Source: Macrotrachela quadricornifera (taxonomy: Eukaryota; Rotifera; Eurotatoria; Philodinida; Philodinidae). From it: DNA of 64,000 bases. Below, piece by piece: positions 1 to 12,874 of this stretch. Positions within the stretch are counted from its first letter, which is position 1, and every line of letters starts with the position of its first letter. The notes beneath the pieces are model-generated. The model searched no databases. It was not told where the DNA came from and saw only the letters and a list, made by a program, of their open reading frames with translations. Made by a program: the position numbers and the translations under genes. The stretch spans positions 402,041-466,040 of the forward strand of contig JAJEKB010020966.1 of assembly GCA_022393335.1 (NCBI GenBank). Reading direction: 5' to 3'.

Positions 1-2629
1 TTTAAGGATGGGCCGATTCGTGTTCTTATACGCCCCCGTCCTTTATTTGAGATTGAGTAATAATATTTTACAGTATAAAAATGCAGAAATTTTCTTACGG
101 AAGATACAAAATGTTATTGTATATGTCAAGTTATAAACATAAATGCGTTCAAACGCTTCCCCATCGCTACTCCACGACTTCATTTTTTTTTGTATCAAAA
201 AATGAAATTAAAACTTTATTAATATCAATAAATTAGTCATGTAATCAAATTCATCTCAGTTTTGATGGTTAATTGTGGACTTATTAACTGAAAGGATGAT
301 ACAGAATTATGCAAAATAAAGTTTTTATGTTTTGTATTTTATCGTTTAAGAAAGAAACAGCTATTGAATGATTCATTATCTTAATCAATCGATGATAAAG
401 AAAGATTATTGTGTATGTCATAGATTCTACATTATTCTGAGATAAATCGAAATTATTTTCATGTTTTTTTTTGTATTTAAATTTCTAATTCGATAATTAA
501 ACATATCGGTAGATTATTATAAAATATTTGTATGTATTATAAATTTTGTTTAAATTGATAACTATTCATACAAGTAAGCAGAAAAAATTCCGTATATTTT
601 GATTTATAATTTCAAAATAGTGATAAATGAAAATAAATATTTTTATTTCTCTTATATTTATTTTTCAACTCTTTATTCAAGACTGTTTATTTAGTGATAT
701 ATCTAATCAATAAAAATACCAATATGTTGATTTTTGGATGACAAATCTTTCGAAAAAGTTTAGAGTGCTATATGATTTTCTCAAAGTGAGATATATGCAA
801 AATAAAAAAAGTCTTTCAAAGATTTTTATTATTATAAATACGATGAAAAGTAGCGCTATTTTGTGTTATCAAAATTTTATCATTTATCTATACAGAGATA
901 TTTGCAAAACAAGCTACATATGCTGCAAATATTTTAGAACGCTCGATAATTACTGTGTTATGTGTTTTTTTTAGTTGTTACAAATGCGTTTTAATATACA
1001 TATTTGTTAAATATCCTAGTATCTATCTATTATGTCATAATATTTCAAATTAGAATATATCTTGCATTGAGATATTGTGCTCTGTCTAGTTCTGTTTTTA
1101 TTTAAATGTTTTCTTAATAGGATTGAGATAAACTTTGATAAATCATGCAATCAAAATTAACTATTCATAAATTAACTTAAAGACAATCAATTGAAATATT
1201 TCATTGACTTATTTTTTTCAAATTAGTTGTAGTATTTGTAATATTTATGTTAACTAAATTATTATTTAGTCATCATCTATTAATACATTATCCATTTTTC
1301 ATAATCATATTTATTACGGTACAATCGTGTGTATTTTTTTTTATCAGAAAGAGATAAATCTTCAATCTTATTTGATATAATTCAAATTAATTCAAAAGAT
1401 ATATGCGAATGATAAATTTTCTATTAAGGTCTGATCTACTACTATTTCGATCTCAATATTTCATTGTTAAATAACCAACATATGTAACTAACATTAATTT
1501 ATACAATATTAAAAAAAAATTTTCATCTTTATCATTCGGTGATAAATACATTCTTCTCATTATTAGAAATCATTGTAATATGTTTTCTTTTCTAGATTTA
1601 ATGCTGCATAACATATGCTATTTTTAACAGCTTAGAGTGTGTAGACATTTTTTTTACTTTAGACGACAGAAAATAAGTATTAGAAAATTATATAAAATAG
1701 AATTAATATTTGAATTGTGATTAAAAATGATCAAATATTTTTATAGAATACAGATTTTCTCATGATTTTCAACAAAATATTATTTAATGAGCAGATTGAT
1801 TCTCAAAAAAACCGGTGTATGGTATTTATTTATCTTTCTAGTTTTTATAGTTAACTAAATAGTCGGAAGTATCAATATGTTACTAGAAAAGAATCTAGTG
1901 TTAAATATTTTTCTCTGATTATCTTAATATAATAAAAACCTTTTCTTTATCAGAGACAGCGCAATCGGAGCGAGATCAGTGGCATCCTCTGCGCTTGAAA
2001 AAAAGATGAGTGAAATACTTCGATTTTAGACATGCCATTCTTCGATTTAGGATCTACTATTGTTCTTCAGTTTTTAGATGCAGACACTAGTCTAGAGGAA
2101 CAATTTCGATATTGGAAGTTCTGCCGCAAACCACTGTGAAGACTTTTTTTTAGTTTTCAATTTCAGTTTTTCAGAAAATCTTGGTAACACTGAAAGACAA
2201 TTTAAATATCGAATAAACAATAAAAATTTTTTGATCTTACTCCGGTTTCGAAAGCACCCGTCCTCTCGCTCCGACCCTTTCTCGCCATCCTTTTCTTTTA
2301 TTGAAAGAAAAATAGTCAAGTAAATATTATCTATTTTCATGTAAAATATTTTCTATTAAATAACAAATGTTTTTAAAAAAAAAATTATGTGCAGAAATTA
2401 AAAAAACAGATGGAAACTATTAGTAATTTTACTTAAATAATATATTTTCTGTCATATAGTTTCAGTTTGCATTTTAAAAAGAACAAGAACTGAAATATAC
2501 ATTCAGAAACATAAAATTATTTGAAATTTTGTTACAATAAAAAGAATAAAATAAAATATAAATATAGAAGAAAAAAACACAAAATATAATTTTTCATTTT
2601 TAATTTATTTATAGATTTAATTAATAGCA
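1..2629. other. AT-rich stretch without a recognisable gene
   Basis: Only short, low-complexity open frames occur here and none resembles a known family. Positions 2-44 hold a small palindrome with GGATGGGC and GCCCCCGTCC arms next to a TTAA, which may be the stump of a TTAA-type MITE. Positions about 1950-2000 and 2240-2290 are richer in G+C than their surroundings, but I could not assign them to an exon or RNA gene. Confidence 0.6.
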
Positions 2630-4308
2630 ATGGATACAAATCAAAGAACTAATTTATTATCACAATTGAGGTATGTATTTTATTAATTAGCAAAATGTAA
2701 AAGAAAAATGAATTTCATTTAGAAGTTCAATTGTTGGAAAAAAGAGAATATTTTGGATTATTTCTGTTATTATTATTCTCATATTAATTATTACAACTGT
2801 TGTTATTTTACCAACTGTTGTTTTTAAAAAAAAACCTGTTATATCAACAACAACAACAATGAAACTATCCACCGAAGGTAGATCTTAGTTTACTATAAAG
2901 CAGTCAATTTGTTCTTTTTTCTAACAAAAATAAAATCAATAAAAGATTTTCAGTCTAAATGTTGTTTTAAGAATGTAAAAGTTTATTTTTCGTAAAGAAA
3001 TGTATTAATAGAGATAAGACAATTTTTTATCATTTTTTTTTTTTCTATTTCAGAAATGATGACAACAACAACAAAAACATCAGTTTGTAAGTAAATTATT
3101 ATTTCTCTCTTCAATCGACTGTTTCGAAAAAGAATAAGATAAGAATTTTTATATTTATTATGAACAGTAAAAATGATTTTCAATAAAATAGAATATAAAT
3201 TAACTATATTGTACCGATCTTACATTAATGGAAAATATTTTTCTTATTAGATCAATGTACTCATATATATTCTAAATTAAAAGAATATACAAAATCTTTT
3301 GGGTTAGATTCTATGATGATAGATGATATCAATTCTGACGGCAAAGTCGACATCATTGTCTTGGACAATACTAATAAACTAAATATAGAAATCTTATATA
3401 ATAATGACAATGGAATATTTACTGTCCAAAGGATATCTTCATCTATGAACGCTCCGACATGGATGACAACATCCGATGTTAACAGCGATGATAAAATTGA
3501 CTTTATTGGCATAGATACTTTCTCGTACACAGTCTTTATTCTACTAAATAATGGTAATGGTGGTTTTATTGAACAAATAACTTATAACATTAGTGAATCA
3601 ACGTATCATGTCATAACTGCTGATGTTAACAATGATAATAAACCAGATATTATTGCCACGACCTACGAAGTACCAGCATATCTGATTGTTTATCTCCATG
3701 TTGGCAATGGCGTATTCATTAATGAATCCATTTATCGTATTGAAAGTGATTCAACGCTTCTAACAACAGCTGATCTTAATAATGATGATTATCTTGATGT
3801 AATTATTCTATATAACGTGTTAGATAGAATTGATATTCTTTACAATATGGGTAATGGGACTTTTACTGGTTACAACAATATCTCTACTAGAACAGACACA
3901 GTCATGGTAACGTCAGGAGATATTAATAATGATGAAAAAGTCGATCTTATAGTTGCAAATAGAGATGGAGATAGCATTAGTATTTATTTTAACAATGGTA
4001 ATGGCATTTTTAATACTACAATAATTCGTGATGAGGCCATGCCGACATCAGTGTCAGTCGGTGATGTTAATGGCGATAAAAAGCTTGATATTATTGTTAC
4101 AAACGCGAAATTTGAAATTCCCGAAAAACTTGGTATTTTTCTTAATCTTGGTAATGGTAACTTTACTAATAAGATGGCATATTTAACTGATAGAGTTGCC
4201 CTTTCTACTATAATAGTTGATATTAATGGTGACAACCTAAATGATATTATTGTTCTACATGCATTCAGCCTCGGTATTTTATACACAAATTGTTCATATA
4301 GACATTAA
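2630..4308 (+). CDS. Type II membrane protein with FG-GAP/VCBS repeats, four exons
   Basis: Exons are 2630-2670, 2723-2877, 3054-3086 and 3251-4308. All junctions are GT-AG and the reading frame is kept across all three introns, giving about 428 residues. A short cytoplasmic N-terminus is followed by a hydrophobic segment at about residues 23-48, flanked by GKKR and FKKK, then a Thr-rich stalk. From about residue 100 there are seven repeats, each with a calcium-loop motif DxNxDxxxD (DINSDGKVD, DVNSDDKID, DVNNDNKPD, DLNNDDYLD, DINNDEKVD, DVNGDKKLD, DINGDNLND) and a nearby G-N-G turn. In the FG-GAP/VCBS family these build a beta-propeller-like extracellular domain that binds partners or calcium, as in integrin alpha chains. 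The ligand is unknown. A possible AATAAA signal lies near 4424. Exon 1 is short, so the start could be further upstream if another exon was missed. Confidence 0.85.
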
Positions 4309-5278
4309 CATTTTAATGAATTCGTATAGATTCTTGTATTTGTTGTTTTTTATTTTAATATTTACTTATTGTTTGCTTTATGTTATAATATGTGAAATAA
4401 GCTAAAATTTGTTTGATTATAGAAATAAAATATCATATACGAAAAAAATTATTCTTAGTATTATCAAAGTAATAATATCCTTTATAGATAAACATCTATT
4501 AATTTTGCCATATCGTCCATAATATGCAGTAAAATATCAAAGTCAATTTAGAATTTGTTCCTTCATTGAAGATGTTATTGAACGAGAATATCAAAATACA
4601 TGAACGACTGCAACAAATAGTTTAACAGCGTTAGATGAAAGAGTATAAATATTTTTTATATCATTAAAAAATCTACGTAGGTAGATATATACAACAAAAT
4701 TATCACATTCACTATTTAATCATGGTCAATAAACACATTTATTGACATAACAATTTCAATATAGATTATATTCAATATGCCATAATGTTATTTTATGAAA
4801 AACAAATACGAATTCTACTTAACGATTGATATGAACGTTTCATAAAATTTATTTCAAGAAAAAATTCATACTTTTCATTATGTATCCATCAGTATCTGAT
4901 TTTTAGTCTTACTTAAATATTGCAGACTCAATTTTGTTACAATAAATTTGTCCGAACATATACGATGTGTAGGAATTGAAGATTTTTAAGTAGAAGATTT
5001 AAAATTCTTGCTCAAGCTTTTGATATTAATTTATGAGTTCTACAAAGCAAGTTTCATGCACCGTACACTACTAAATAATATGGCAACGATTCATATGTCA
5101 TCTTAATTTTGAAGAAAGAGAAAGAAAAAAAAAAACATGTTTATGAATGTATGTTTCCATATATAAAACTTATTTTATTTATAAATCACATAACAAACAG
5201 CATTCATAGTGCTGATTTATGACAAACTCTTCCTCATTGTTAAGTGAAAACAAACCATGAATAATAACTTTGACATTT
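4309..5278. other. AT-rich intergenic DNA
   Basis: I see no coding frame, RNA gene or clear repeat here apart from the probable polyadenylation signal of the FG-GAP gene near 4424. Confidence 0.5.
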
Positions 5279-5715
5279 CCCATTGAAAAAAAGTAAGATT
5301 ATGTAAGATTTTATCAGATTTCAATTGGATTTTTCTGCACCAAAATCAAAATTATAAATGATTGAAATCTTTCCAAATCAAGAATAATTTGATTTTTAAT
5401 CAAAAATAATTCTCAAAATCTGGTATAATTTTAATTTTAATCAAAAAATATGTGATTTTAATCAAAATTCTACTTGATTTAGAAGATTATTATTTAATCA
5501 AAACTAACCTTCCAAATCAAGTAGAGTTTTGATTAAAATCACATATTTTTTGATTAAAATTAAAATTATACCAGATTTTGAGAATTATTTTTGATTAAAA
5601 ACCAAATTATTCTTGATTTGGAAAGATTTCAATCATTTATAATTTTGATTTTGGTGCAGAAAAATCCAATTGAAATCTGATAAAATCTTACATAATCTTA
5701 CTTTTTTTCAATGGG
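5279..5715. mobile_element. Foldback element, near-perfect 437 bp palindrome
   Basis: The left arm starting CCCATTGAAAAAAAGTAAG at 5279 is matched by its reverse complement ending CTTACTTTTTTTCAATGGG at 5715. Arms of roughly 205-210 bp are nearly identical and surround a loop of about 20 bases near 5488-5508. The sequence is very AT-rich, with repeated 'TGATTTTAATCAAAA' blocks and no coding capacity. It is best read as a foldback or MITE-like non-autonomous element that can form one long hairpin. I could not identify a target-site duplication, so the superfamily is unassigned. Confidence 0.8.
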
Positions 5716-5896
5716 TTGTATCAGAAAAAAAATGAAATACTTGCAATCAAAAGATATATACATATATACCATATAAGATGAAGAAGAAATTCAAAGTTAT
5801 TTTTAGTTGTAGTGTTCATACATTTCAATTGAACTCAAACTTTAAAAGTATGTAAAAGCATAAATTTGTTTAGAAGTATATATGAGCGTCTGTTAA

Positions 5897-6291
5897 AATC
5901 AGAAAATTTGTTTTACAGCAGCTAAATTTTTAGTAATGACAAGATCATACCCCTAACAAGATACACAGTACAACTATAGTTAGAGAATAAAAAGAAAGAA
6001 GAATGTATGACGTTATGTATAGTAAAATACACATGTTCGCTAGTTTTAAACAGCCATATGTATATATACAGAACGTTAAAACATTCTAATGGTTATGTCT
6101 TATCACTATTTAATAGTGCCAATATGTAATTGCACAATATCAATTTCGTACAGGATATAGTGATGCTCTATGTGATTTACTTTTGCAGTTTTCTGCAAAC
6201 GTATATCATGTAGTTGTACTGTGTATCTTGTTAGGGGTATGATCTTATCATTACTAAAAATTTAGCTGCTGTAAAACAAATTTTCCGATTT
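5897..6291. mobile_element. MITE-like element with about 79 bp terminal inverted repeats
   Basis: The left arm at 5897-5975 runs from AAATCAGAAAATTTG to GATACACAGTACAACT. It is repeated in reverse complement at 6212-6291 with only a few mismatches. The core of about 235 bp is non-coding. A similar size and structure is typical of non-autonomous DNA transposons. No confident target-site duplication is visible, so the superfamily is open. Confidence 0.7.
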
Positions 6292-6678
6292 CATAAATTC
6301 GTTGTTTCTTGCATTACCCATATAATTATATAAAATTAATTACAAGTGATAATTCACTTGTTGTAGACTTTTCTAGAATATATTTATTTAGTAAAAAAAA
6401 TACACTCATTATCAGTATAATTTTTGAATGATTTAACTTCCTAACAAGATGTACATTCATTTTTAACGAAAAAATCAATCTTAACATGTCTAGTCTGTAT
6501 ATAAATGTTGTTACTCGAAATCTTTTTTTTACAAAGCTTTTTTCAGATAAGTTCCAACAATTACATAGTTTGAAATGTCAATCTTAGAAATGGAAGCGCA
6601 GTTTTTCTACAAAGGTTTTCCTGTTAAAACCAAGATAAATCGAAGATAAAAATTAAACGCAAAATAGACGTTTTTTAA

Positions 6679-6744
6679 CCCCTTCACCACAATGGGATCC
6701 TAATATAGTGGATTCCACCGGTGGGACCCATCGTGGTGAAAGGG
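6679..6744. mobile_element. Miniature TTAA-flanked element (piggyBac-like MITE)
   Basis: A 66 bp palindrome has termini CCCCTTCACCAC and GTGGTGAAAGGG. It is flanked directly by TTAA at 6675-6678 and TTAA at 6745-6748. TTAA duplication plus CCCTTT-like ends is the hallmark of piggyBac-type elements. Three more TTAA-flanked elements with similar tips occur in this window. Confidence 0.6.
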
Positions 6745-7859
6745 TTAATGACCATAGAAGCTTATGAAAATAATATATGCATTATTATTTAAAAATAATA
6801 GGTTTTCAGTTGATTATTATGTTAAAATACAAAAAACTTTGATTATCAATAGCTTGTTTGTATTTTATTTAATAGTGAGCATCTTATTTTCCAGTTAAGT
6901 CGATTCTATTGCAGTTATCATTGTTAATCATCACTAATAGACTGTCACATATTCGCATAATACTGCATATATACTATTGTCGGCGCCAAAAGCAAATGGG
7001 GAAAACTCTGTGACGTATATCTCCTGAACGAATGCAACTAGCAAGCTGATCTTTTCACCATTAGAAAAAGGTTACTCTGGGATACAAAGGCATCCTATAT
7101 TCAGTGGACTAATGTTCGATCAAGGTAGCTACCGTAGTTGTCATTGAAGATTTTGTGCATCATCGGACAAAAACATTTTTCATATGACTTCTCACTTTAA
7201 GGTAATCATTCAATAGCCCAAATTCTGCTGTTTTAATCTATACAAACCCGACATTTCTGTCATTCATCGTTCAAAAGTTATTTTTTTTTTACACTGAGCG
7301 TGTGTAACCCACCAAAAATGCGATTTTTTCGAAGAAAAATGCCTTGTTATTCAATATCTATGAACGTTTTCAATCATTCTTAGTTGAACGATGATGACTA
7401 AGTTGTCTTGTAGACATGATTTACTTTGATTAACAATGAGTTTTATCATTTCTCCGGATTCTGATGTAGTCAGTACTTCTATCAGCCATTTTTGCTTTTA
7501 TTTTGCTTGTCCCCTAAATTTTGATTGAGAAAGTTGTCGTTTGTATTTTTTCTTACCTGTCTCTAGCTATCGAGAAAGAAAAAAAAAAGAACGTTCGAAT
7601 TTTGGGATATTTTATATTCGTATATATATATTGATCGTATTATTGCTTGTGTCATTTTTCCAATACATTTGCAGGGCAGTCCTGTCCTGTGATGATCTCT
7701 TTTTCGGAGTGTTCATTGTGTACTTTTAAGAAAGAAATGAAGACATTATGTGAATTGAGGGAAGTCGAAGAAAAAGAAGCGGAAGAGAAGCGCTGCCGAC
7801 TTCGATCAACATTATAATTTCATCGAACCGAGATTTCACATAAAAAGCAGAATGTTTCA

Positions 7860-8936
7860 ACTTGGACTACCTTTCGCGAGTTGATCACGATTCAACCAGA
7901 AGGTCCTAGAAAAATTTCTGGTCGGACACCATTCCATCTATTCGAAGATGCTGGTGATGAAATTTGTTATCAGTTTCATTTATTTTTAGCAGAAAAAATT
8001 TATCCTACGGTCGCTATTCGTCTTGAACACCTTCTCTTTGCTTATGCAGATTTCTCAGTTAGCTCACAGACAATTTCTTCGTTGCTCAACAGACCTTTTA
8101 TTTTAGGCAACTTGACGAATCACGCAAAGCTGGTATTTTGATAATCTTTCTCGACAAAACATGGATGAATATAGGAAAAGAGAAAAGATCAATCTGGATC
8201 GATGATTAAGGACAAGAAAGGCTCCGAAAAACAATTGGAAAAGGTAATAAGCTAAGAGTTCTGCTCAACACTGAATTTGTACATATATCTATATAGATAC
8301 TAGTTTAGCAATATCTACTATGAGCGATACGAATGTATTTCACTTTCCGTCCGTCAACATAGCAGCTTTTCATCCAAGAGAACATAGCCGTAAATTCTAT
8401 TCAAATTTTAATTGCTAAAGTTTTGATTTTGAAATAAGGTCGTAGTCGACGAATAGCTATAGTCATCGATAATGCATCATGGCATTCAGAACTCACAGAC
8501 TACTCTAAATCTATCAAAAGATTCATGCGGACAGACCAGAAAATGGAATGGCTGGAAAATCGTGACATTGAAATTGATTCGACATTAAAGAAATCAGAAT
8601 TGTTAGAGATTGGTTTTGACAACAGACCCAAAAAAGAATATAAAGTATAGATTGTTCTACAATATTTATATGTTTCGAATATATGGTAGTTATGTGAACG
8701 AGATTGCTCAAGAATTCAATGTCGAAATATTGTGTTTGCCAGTGCGCTATTGTTCATTGAATCCGATTGAGGTTGTCTGATCTGAATTGAAAGACTACGT
8801 TCATAAAAACAATAGTAGCTTTGTATTGAACAACGTTTATGAATTAGTCGCTGAATTCGTCGCTGGCTTTGATGAAAAGGCTACTCAAGGTGCAATACGT
8901 CACACTGAAAAGGTAGAAACGGGAGTGATGTCATAA
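7860..8936 (+). pseudogene. Broken DDE transposase of the Tc1/mariner-type element
   Basis: Three blocks in differing frames match the DDE_3 catalytic core order. The first is LDKTWMN at 8150, carrying the first Asp in an LDETW-like motif. The second is VIDNASWHS at 8462, with the second Asp-Asn, followed by an EWLENRDIEID helix. The third is LNPIE near 8757, the third acid in the usual LxPxxxxLNPIE context. In-frame stops occur after WIDD (8207-8209) and after LNPIEVV (8772-8774), and frame changes separate the blocks. The protein would cut and join transposon ends in the nucleus, but this copy cannot make it. The 7881-8140 frame ahead of it may be the N-terminal half; I could not identify a DNA-binding domain there. 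It lies centrally between the inverted repeats, as expected. Confidence 0.75.
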
Positions 8937-9078
8937 TACGGTTACACCCGGTATCCACATTTTCATCTATAATAAGCACACTGCATCCAGTGACGGAGTA
9001 TCACTGCCATATAGAATTCAATACGCTCATCCTCACTCTCAAGTCATTATCCCTGATGATATCGATAGCTGTGCTTTA

Positions 9079-10120
9079 TAGAGTTGAGGAATTTGAGTAA
9101 ATTTGGAGTACGCTATGGCCAGCCATCGGTCACCCTCGCAACAGGAAGGTTTTAACTCAGAAAAAATAAAGACAACTATCTCTGAAATCGAAAGTGTACT
9201 ACCGACAGGTTATGAAACAGGTTGCAAGCTTTGCAACACGATATTCACGAATGACACGAGCTGTATCTGTCGTCTCTCGACTGTCGAAAAACAGATTTCT
9301 CGACTAATTTTACCAAAAAAAATTAGTTTTCAATATTTTTAGATTTCATTTTTGTTTGAAAAATAGAAGAAAATTTTAATATGATTTTATAGTGAGATTG
9401 AAACTGGCATACTTGAATGAGAGAACTGTCTTTGTTCTACTGTTGGATGAGAAAAAAGACACATTTTTATAATGATGATTTGAAGTTGGGAAGTCTCAGA
9501 CTTTCCCGATTAGAACATCAAAAAAAGATGAAATTCCGTAACGATTGAAATTCCGTAACGGACATTATTTGATGTTTTATATTCAATGCAATTCTGCTTG
9601 TTAAGAAATGAGCTGATATTCTAAAAGCTTGTGGAAAGCTGAACAACTTATGCATAGAACGTCTATTTCTATGTCACTTTATTTCTCCAAAAAATGTTAA
9701 ACTCTATGCTCACCCTAAAAAAACTTCCATTTTTTGAAATTCCGTAACAGTCTATGTTTGATGTATAACTCAGCTGTGGCTAAAGAGAAATCGATGAAAC
9801 TTTTACTGGTAATAGATCTCAACGACCTCTATCTATAATATAAATTTCAGAAAGTTTGCTTTTACTATTGGGAGAATACAGATGTTGTAGTACGAAAAAA
9901 TGAAATTCCGTAACGCGTGGCCATAGCGAGTAATAACTTGGTTACCCTCACCCTCACTTCCCATGTATCTGCTGAGAGTTGAGGAATTTGAGTGAATTTG
10001 GTGTAACGAGATCATTATCCTTGATGATATCGATACCTATGTTTTATAGAGTTGAGGGATTTGAGTGAATTTGGGATAATGACCTGGTTACACCAAATTC
10101 ACTCAAATTCCTCAACTTTT
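9079..10120. repeat. Repeat cluster inside the Tc1/mariner-type element
   Basis: A unit AGTTGAGGAATTTGAGTRAA occurs at about 9079, 9977 and 10050, and inverted at about 10092-10117. A TGATGATATCGATA block precedes two of the copies (about 9054 and 10024). Separately, GAAATTCCGTAAC occurs four times at about 9532, 9547, 9738 and 9902. No coding capacity is apparent. The cluster lies between the end of the transposase core and a possible C-terminal tail, so it may be an internal insertion. Confidence 0.6.
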
Positions 10121-10269
10121 AGAATATATAGTTTATTGAGAGAGCAATGAAGTCATTACTCCATAACGTAAGATGCGTGATATAAAGGTGAATTGACTTT
10201 AGTTGATTACCCTGTGGGGTATCCTGACGCTTAGCTCTGGATACCTAGGGTATTGGTATTAAGGCATCT

Positions 10270-10393
10270 ATGAGAAACGGCATATGAAGCAGTGGATGAA
10301 TTTTTGGAAATTTCCATTGAACTGCAATTAGACAATGAAGATTTCGATGTCGAAGTCGGTAATCTCCCCAAGATCAATGATGATAATACATAG
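10270..10393 (+). pseudogene. Possible displaced C-terminal tail of the transposase
   Basis: An open frame beginning TAYEAVDEFLEISIE and continuing with an acidic stretch DNEDFDVEV ends in TAG at 10391-10393. Acidic tails of this kind end many DDE_3 transposases, and the preceding core stops shortly after IRHTEK at 8936. I infer that about 1.3 kb of repeats separates the tail from the core. It could equally be chance. Confidence 0.35.
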
Positions 10394-10952
10394 GCTGATT
10401 TCTTCTTTTTGTGTTACCATATTTTGTTGTAATGTAGTCAACATCATTGAAAACACCGAAATAAAAGCGAAAACGGTTGAAAGAAAGCACTAACTATGAT
10501 TGATAAATGATGGAAAGATTGAGTTTGCATAGATTAAAAGAGACAACCTTGAATGATCGAATGACTTTCTAGAAATGAGAACTCATATGAAAAACGTTTT
10601 TGTCCGATGATGCACAAAATCTTCAATGACAACTAACCACCTCGATCGAACATTAACCCCCTGAATACAGGATGCCTTTGTATCCCAGAGTAACCTTTTT
10701 CTAATGGTGAAAAAATCAGCTCACTAGCTGTGCTCATTCAGGAGATATACTTTGCAGAGTTTCCCTCATTTACTTTTGGCGCCGACAATACTTTAGAACT
10801 TTGCATTAACAAAATAAATTAATTACAATGAACGCATCCTCACGTCCAAATTTCCACAGAATTGATTTTGTCATTGTCATCAAAATTAGTATTTTTTTAT
10901 AATTTTTTACCACTACAAGATTATCTCTTTAAAACAACAATTATGAATCCAT

Positions 10953-11517
10953 GAAAGGTGCTCCCTGGACATTTGCTCCCACGACACTTGCTCCCCAGCG
11001 ACATTTGCTCCCCAACGACACTTGCTCTCCAATATGAATTGTCGATCGACAGATTATCAGTATTTATCTAAAGAGAATAGAGTTACTTTATTCTGTTCTT
11101 ATCGTGCTTTTTTTAATCACTTATTTGATCTCATATTTTGATGATATAGTTAATAACCTTTGATAAAAGATAAACCAATCAAGTATGCTTAACATCTCGA
11201 GAATGTTCAGCTTTTAATCAATTAATATATTCGGTCAATTTGATAAACAGGAAATATAGAAATGATTAAATTACCTTTCACAACACTATTTTCCCGATCT
11301 CTCTTCATAGTGTTTCATTCATCTGGTAAAATATACGCATGTCCTTACTGTTATTTATTTTTTTGTTGTTGTTTTCTATGATTGTGTTCAATTCAATATA
11401 TTATTTTAATTTATAAATTGTTCTTGTAACTTCTAGAAAGTTTGTTTCCCAATATTGAAGAACAAATATCATAGGAGAGCAAATGTGCGGGAAGCAAGTG
11501 TCGCGGGAGCACCTTTC
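10953..11517. mobile_element. Non-autonomous element with ACATTTGCTCCC subterminal repeats
   Basis: The termini GAAAGGTGCTCCC (10953) and GGGAGCACCTTTC (ending 11517) are inverted. The left end carries four subterminal copies of a (G)ACAYTTGCTCCC motif, and the right end carries matching inverted copies near 11473-11510. The internal ~400 bp is AT-rich and non-coding. Clustered subterminal motifs often bind a transposase. The target-site duplication is unclear, so I do not assign a superfamily. Confidence 0.65.
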
Positions 11518-12874
11518 GTGATATCAACAATTATATATTCTTTAAAACCTTGAAATTCTCTATCATCCTATATACATTTGTCTTGTCTTCCATTTGTACA
11601 CTACATTCAACTATTCAATTATTGAATATACTACCCTCGATTTCCGATGTCGTCACTTCGTCTTTATTTATTGAGTTGTTTTTCAAATTAATCTAATCAA
11701 TGATGATTAATGAAATGAATTTAAAACAAAATTAATCGTATTTATCATCATTTGTCATTTTTTACATAAATAATATTCATTTTATTGATAGATTACATCG
11801 AAATAGTTTACAAACAAACAATAAATAACATTATTACAACACATATTCATGCAATAAGATTATTAAAAGAAAATAATTATTCAATATTATTCCTTCTCCA
11901 ATAATTATACTGAAGAACTACAAAAAATAAATAAATAAATAAATAAAATATTGTTCTGAAGAAGAGATGTTTATAGCAGTAAAACTGTAATATCATAGAA
12001 GTACTTTTTAGTTGAATATTTCCAACGAGACATTTTCTTTCATGATGAATCAGAGCTCTGCAAGATACGAGACCAGTTCCACTCTGACACGATATTTTTG
12101 GAGTTATATTGAGACGAAATGGGTTAGTTCTTTTATTCCGTTCCGCAAAATCGTTACCGATGAGACAGAGCCCCGCGGGATTAAACTCATCTCGTTCTAG
12201 GAAGCCCTGCTTCATATTGCACTTGTCATTTTTTTTGTGATAAATACATTGTCATATAAATAGTATTGCGAAACTGATGAATAGTAAAAGAAATAAACTA
12301 GCGAGAACCTGTGCATATTGCAGGGCAAGTTTCTCCTTTAACAAATAACTTCATAGGTTTAACTTATCCTCAGATAACAGGCATACCCTTACTCGATATT
12401 ATGGATACAGATCGAACCCTTATGGCCTCATGCTTTTATATCGCACATATTTTTATAATCAATGTTATCTTCTGTCCTTATAGTCTTACATTCCTTATAC
12501 CTCTTATGGTCTTATCCTTTTATTATATTACATCTTTCAGAAGCTATATATACTCTATAGGATGGTTCTTGAGGACCGATGGGCACCGTCATATAAAAGC
12601 TTTTGAGGATCTATAGGTATCTCCATAGAATAGGTCTTGACTCCTTCCTCTTGCAGGCTTACATGATCCTTAATCTTTTATCTACAAAGAGCTATATTCA
12701 TATGATAGGTTGAGGCGAAACCCGATAGAACAACCAAAACATTGTCTCGCTGGAGCTCTGTAATGAATATTTCTAATTAATCTTTCTTTCAAAAAAAAAT
12801 TTCTCTAAAAAATTATTATCAATAATTCTAAAACAGATAAAGTGAGTATAAATTAATAAAATATAATATTACCA
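11518..12874. other. Intergenic DNA, no gene assigned
   Basis: Open frames at 12012-12200 (+), 12311-12616 (+) and 11877-12215 (-) are uninterrupted but match no family I know. The 12040-12200 part has higher G+C than its surroundings and might be an old exon or repeat end. There is a (TAAA)n tract at about 11925-11948. Confidence 0.4.

Larger units (their letters stand above)
6977..10788. mobile_element. Tc1/mariner-type DNA transposon with about 230 bp inverted repeats
   Basis: The termini TTGTCGGCGCCAAAAG (6977) and CTTTTGGCGCCGACAA (ending 10788) are flanked by TA dinucleotides at 6975-6976 and 10789-10790, the insertion signature of this superfamily. The inverted repeats extend inward for about 230 bp (roughly 6977-7220 and 10560-10788) and include a shared GATGCACAAAATCTTCAATG block. 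Inside lie a broken DDE transposase (about 7860-8936) and a possible displaced C-terminal tail near 10270-10393. The arms differ at several positions, so the copy is not recent. Confidence 0.8.

Noticed and set aside
738..974. 78-codon plus-strand frame
   Set aside because: Low-complexity sequence in AT-rich DNA, with no domain or splice evidence.
12395..12420. GGGTTCGATC on the minus strand as a tRNA B box
   Set aside because: The bases around it cannot form a T-arm stem and there is no matching A box or acceptor stem.
12311..12616. 101-codon plus-strand frame with hydrophobic stretches
   Set aside because: No family resemblance, no start context or splice support, and AT-rich DNA easily gives hydrophobic frames. 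Kept only as unassigned DNA.
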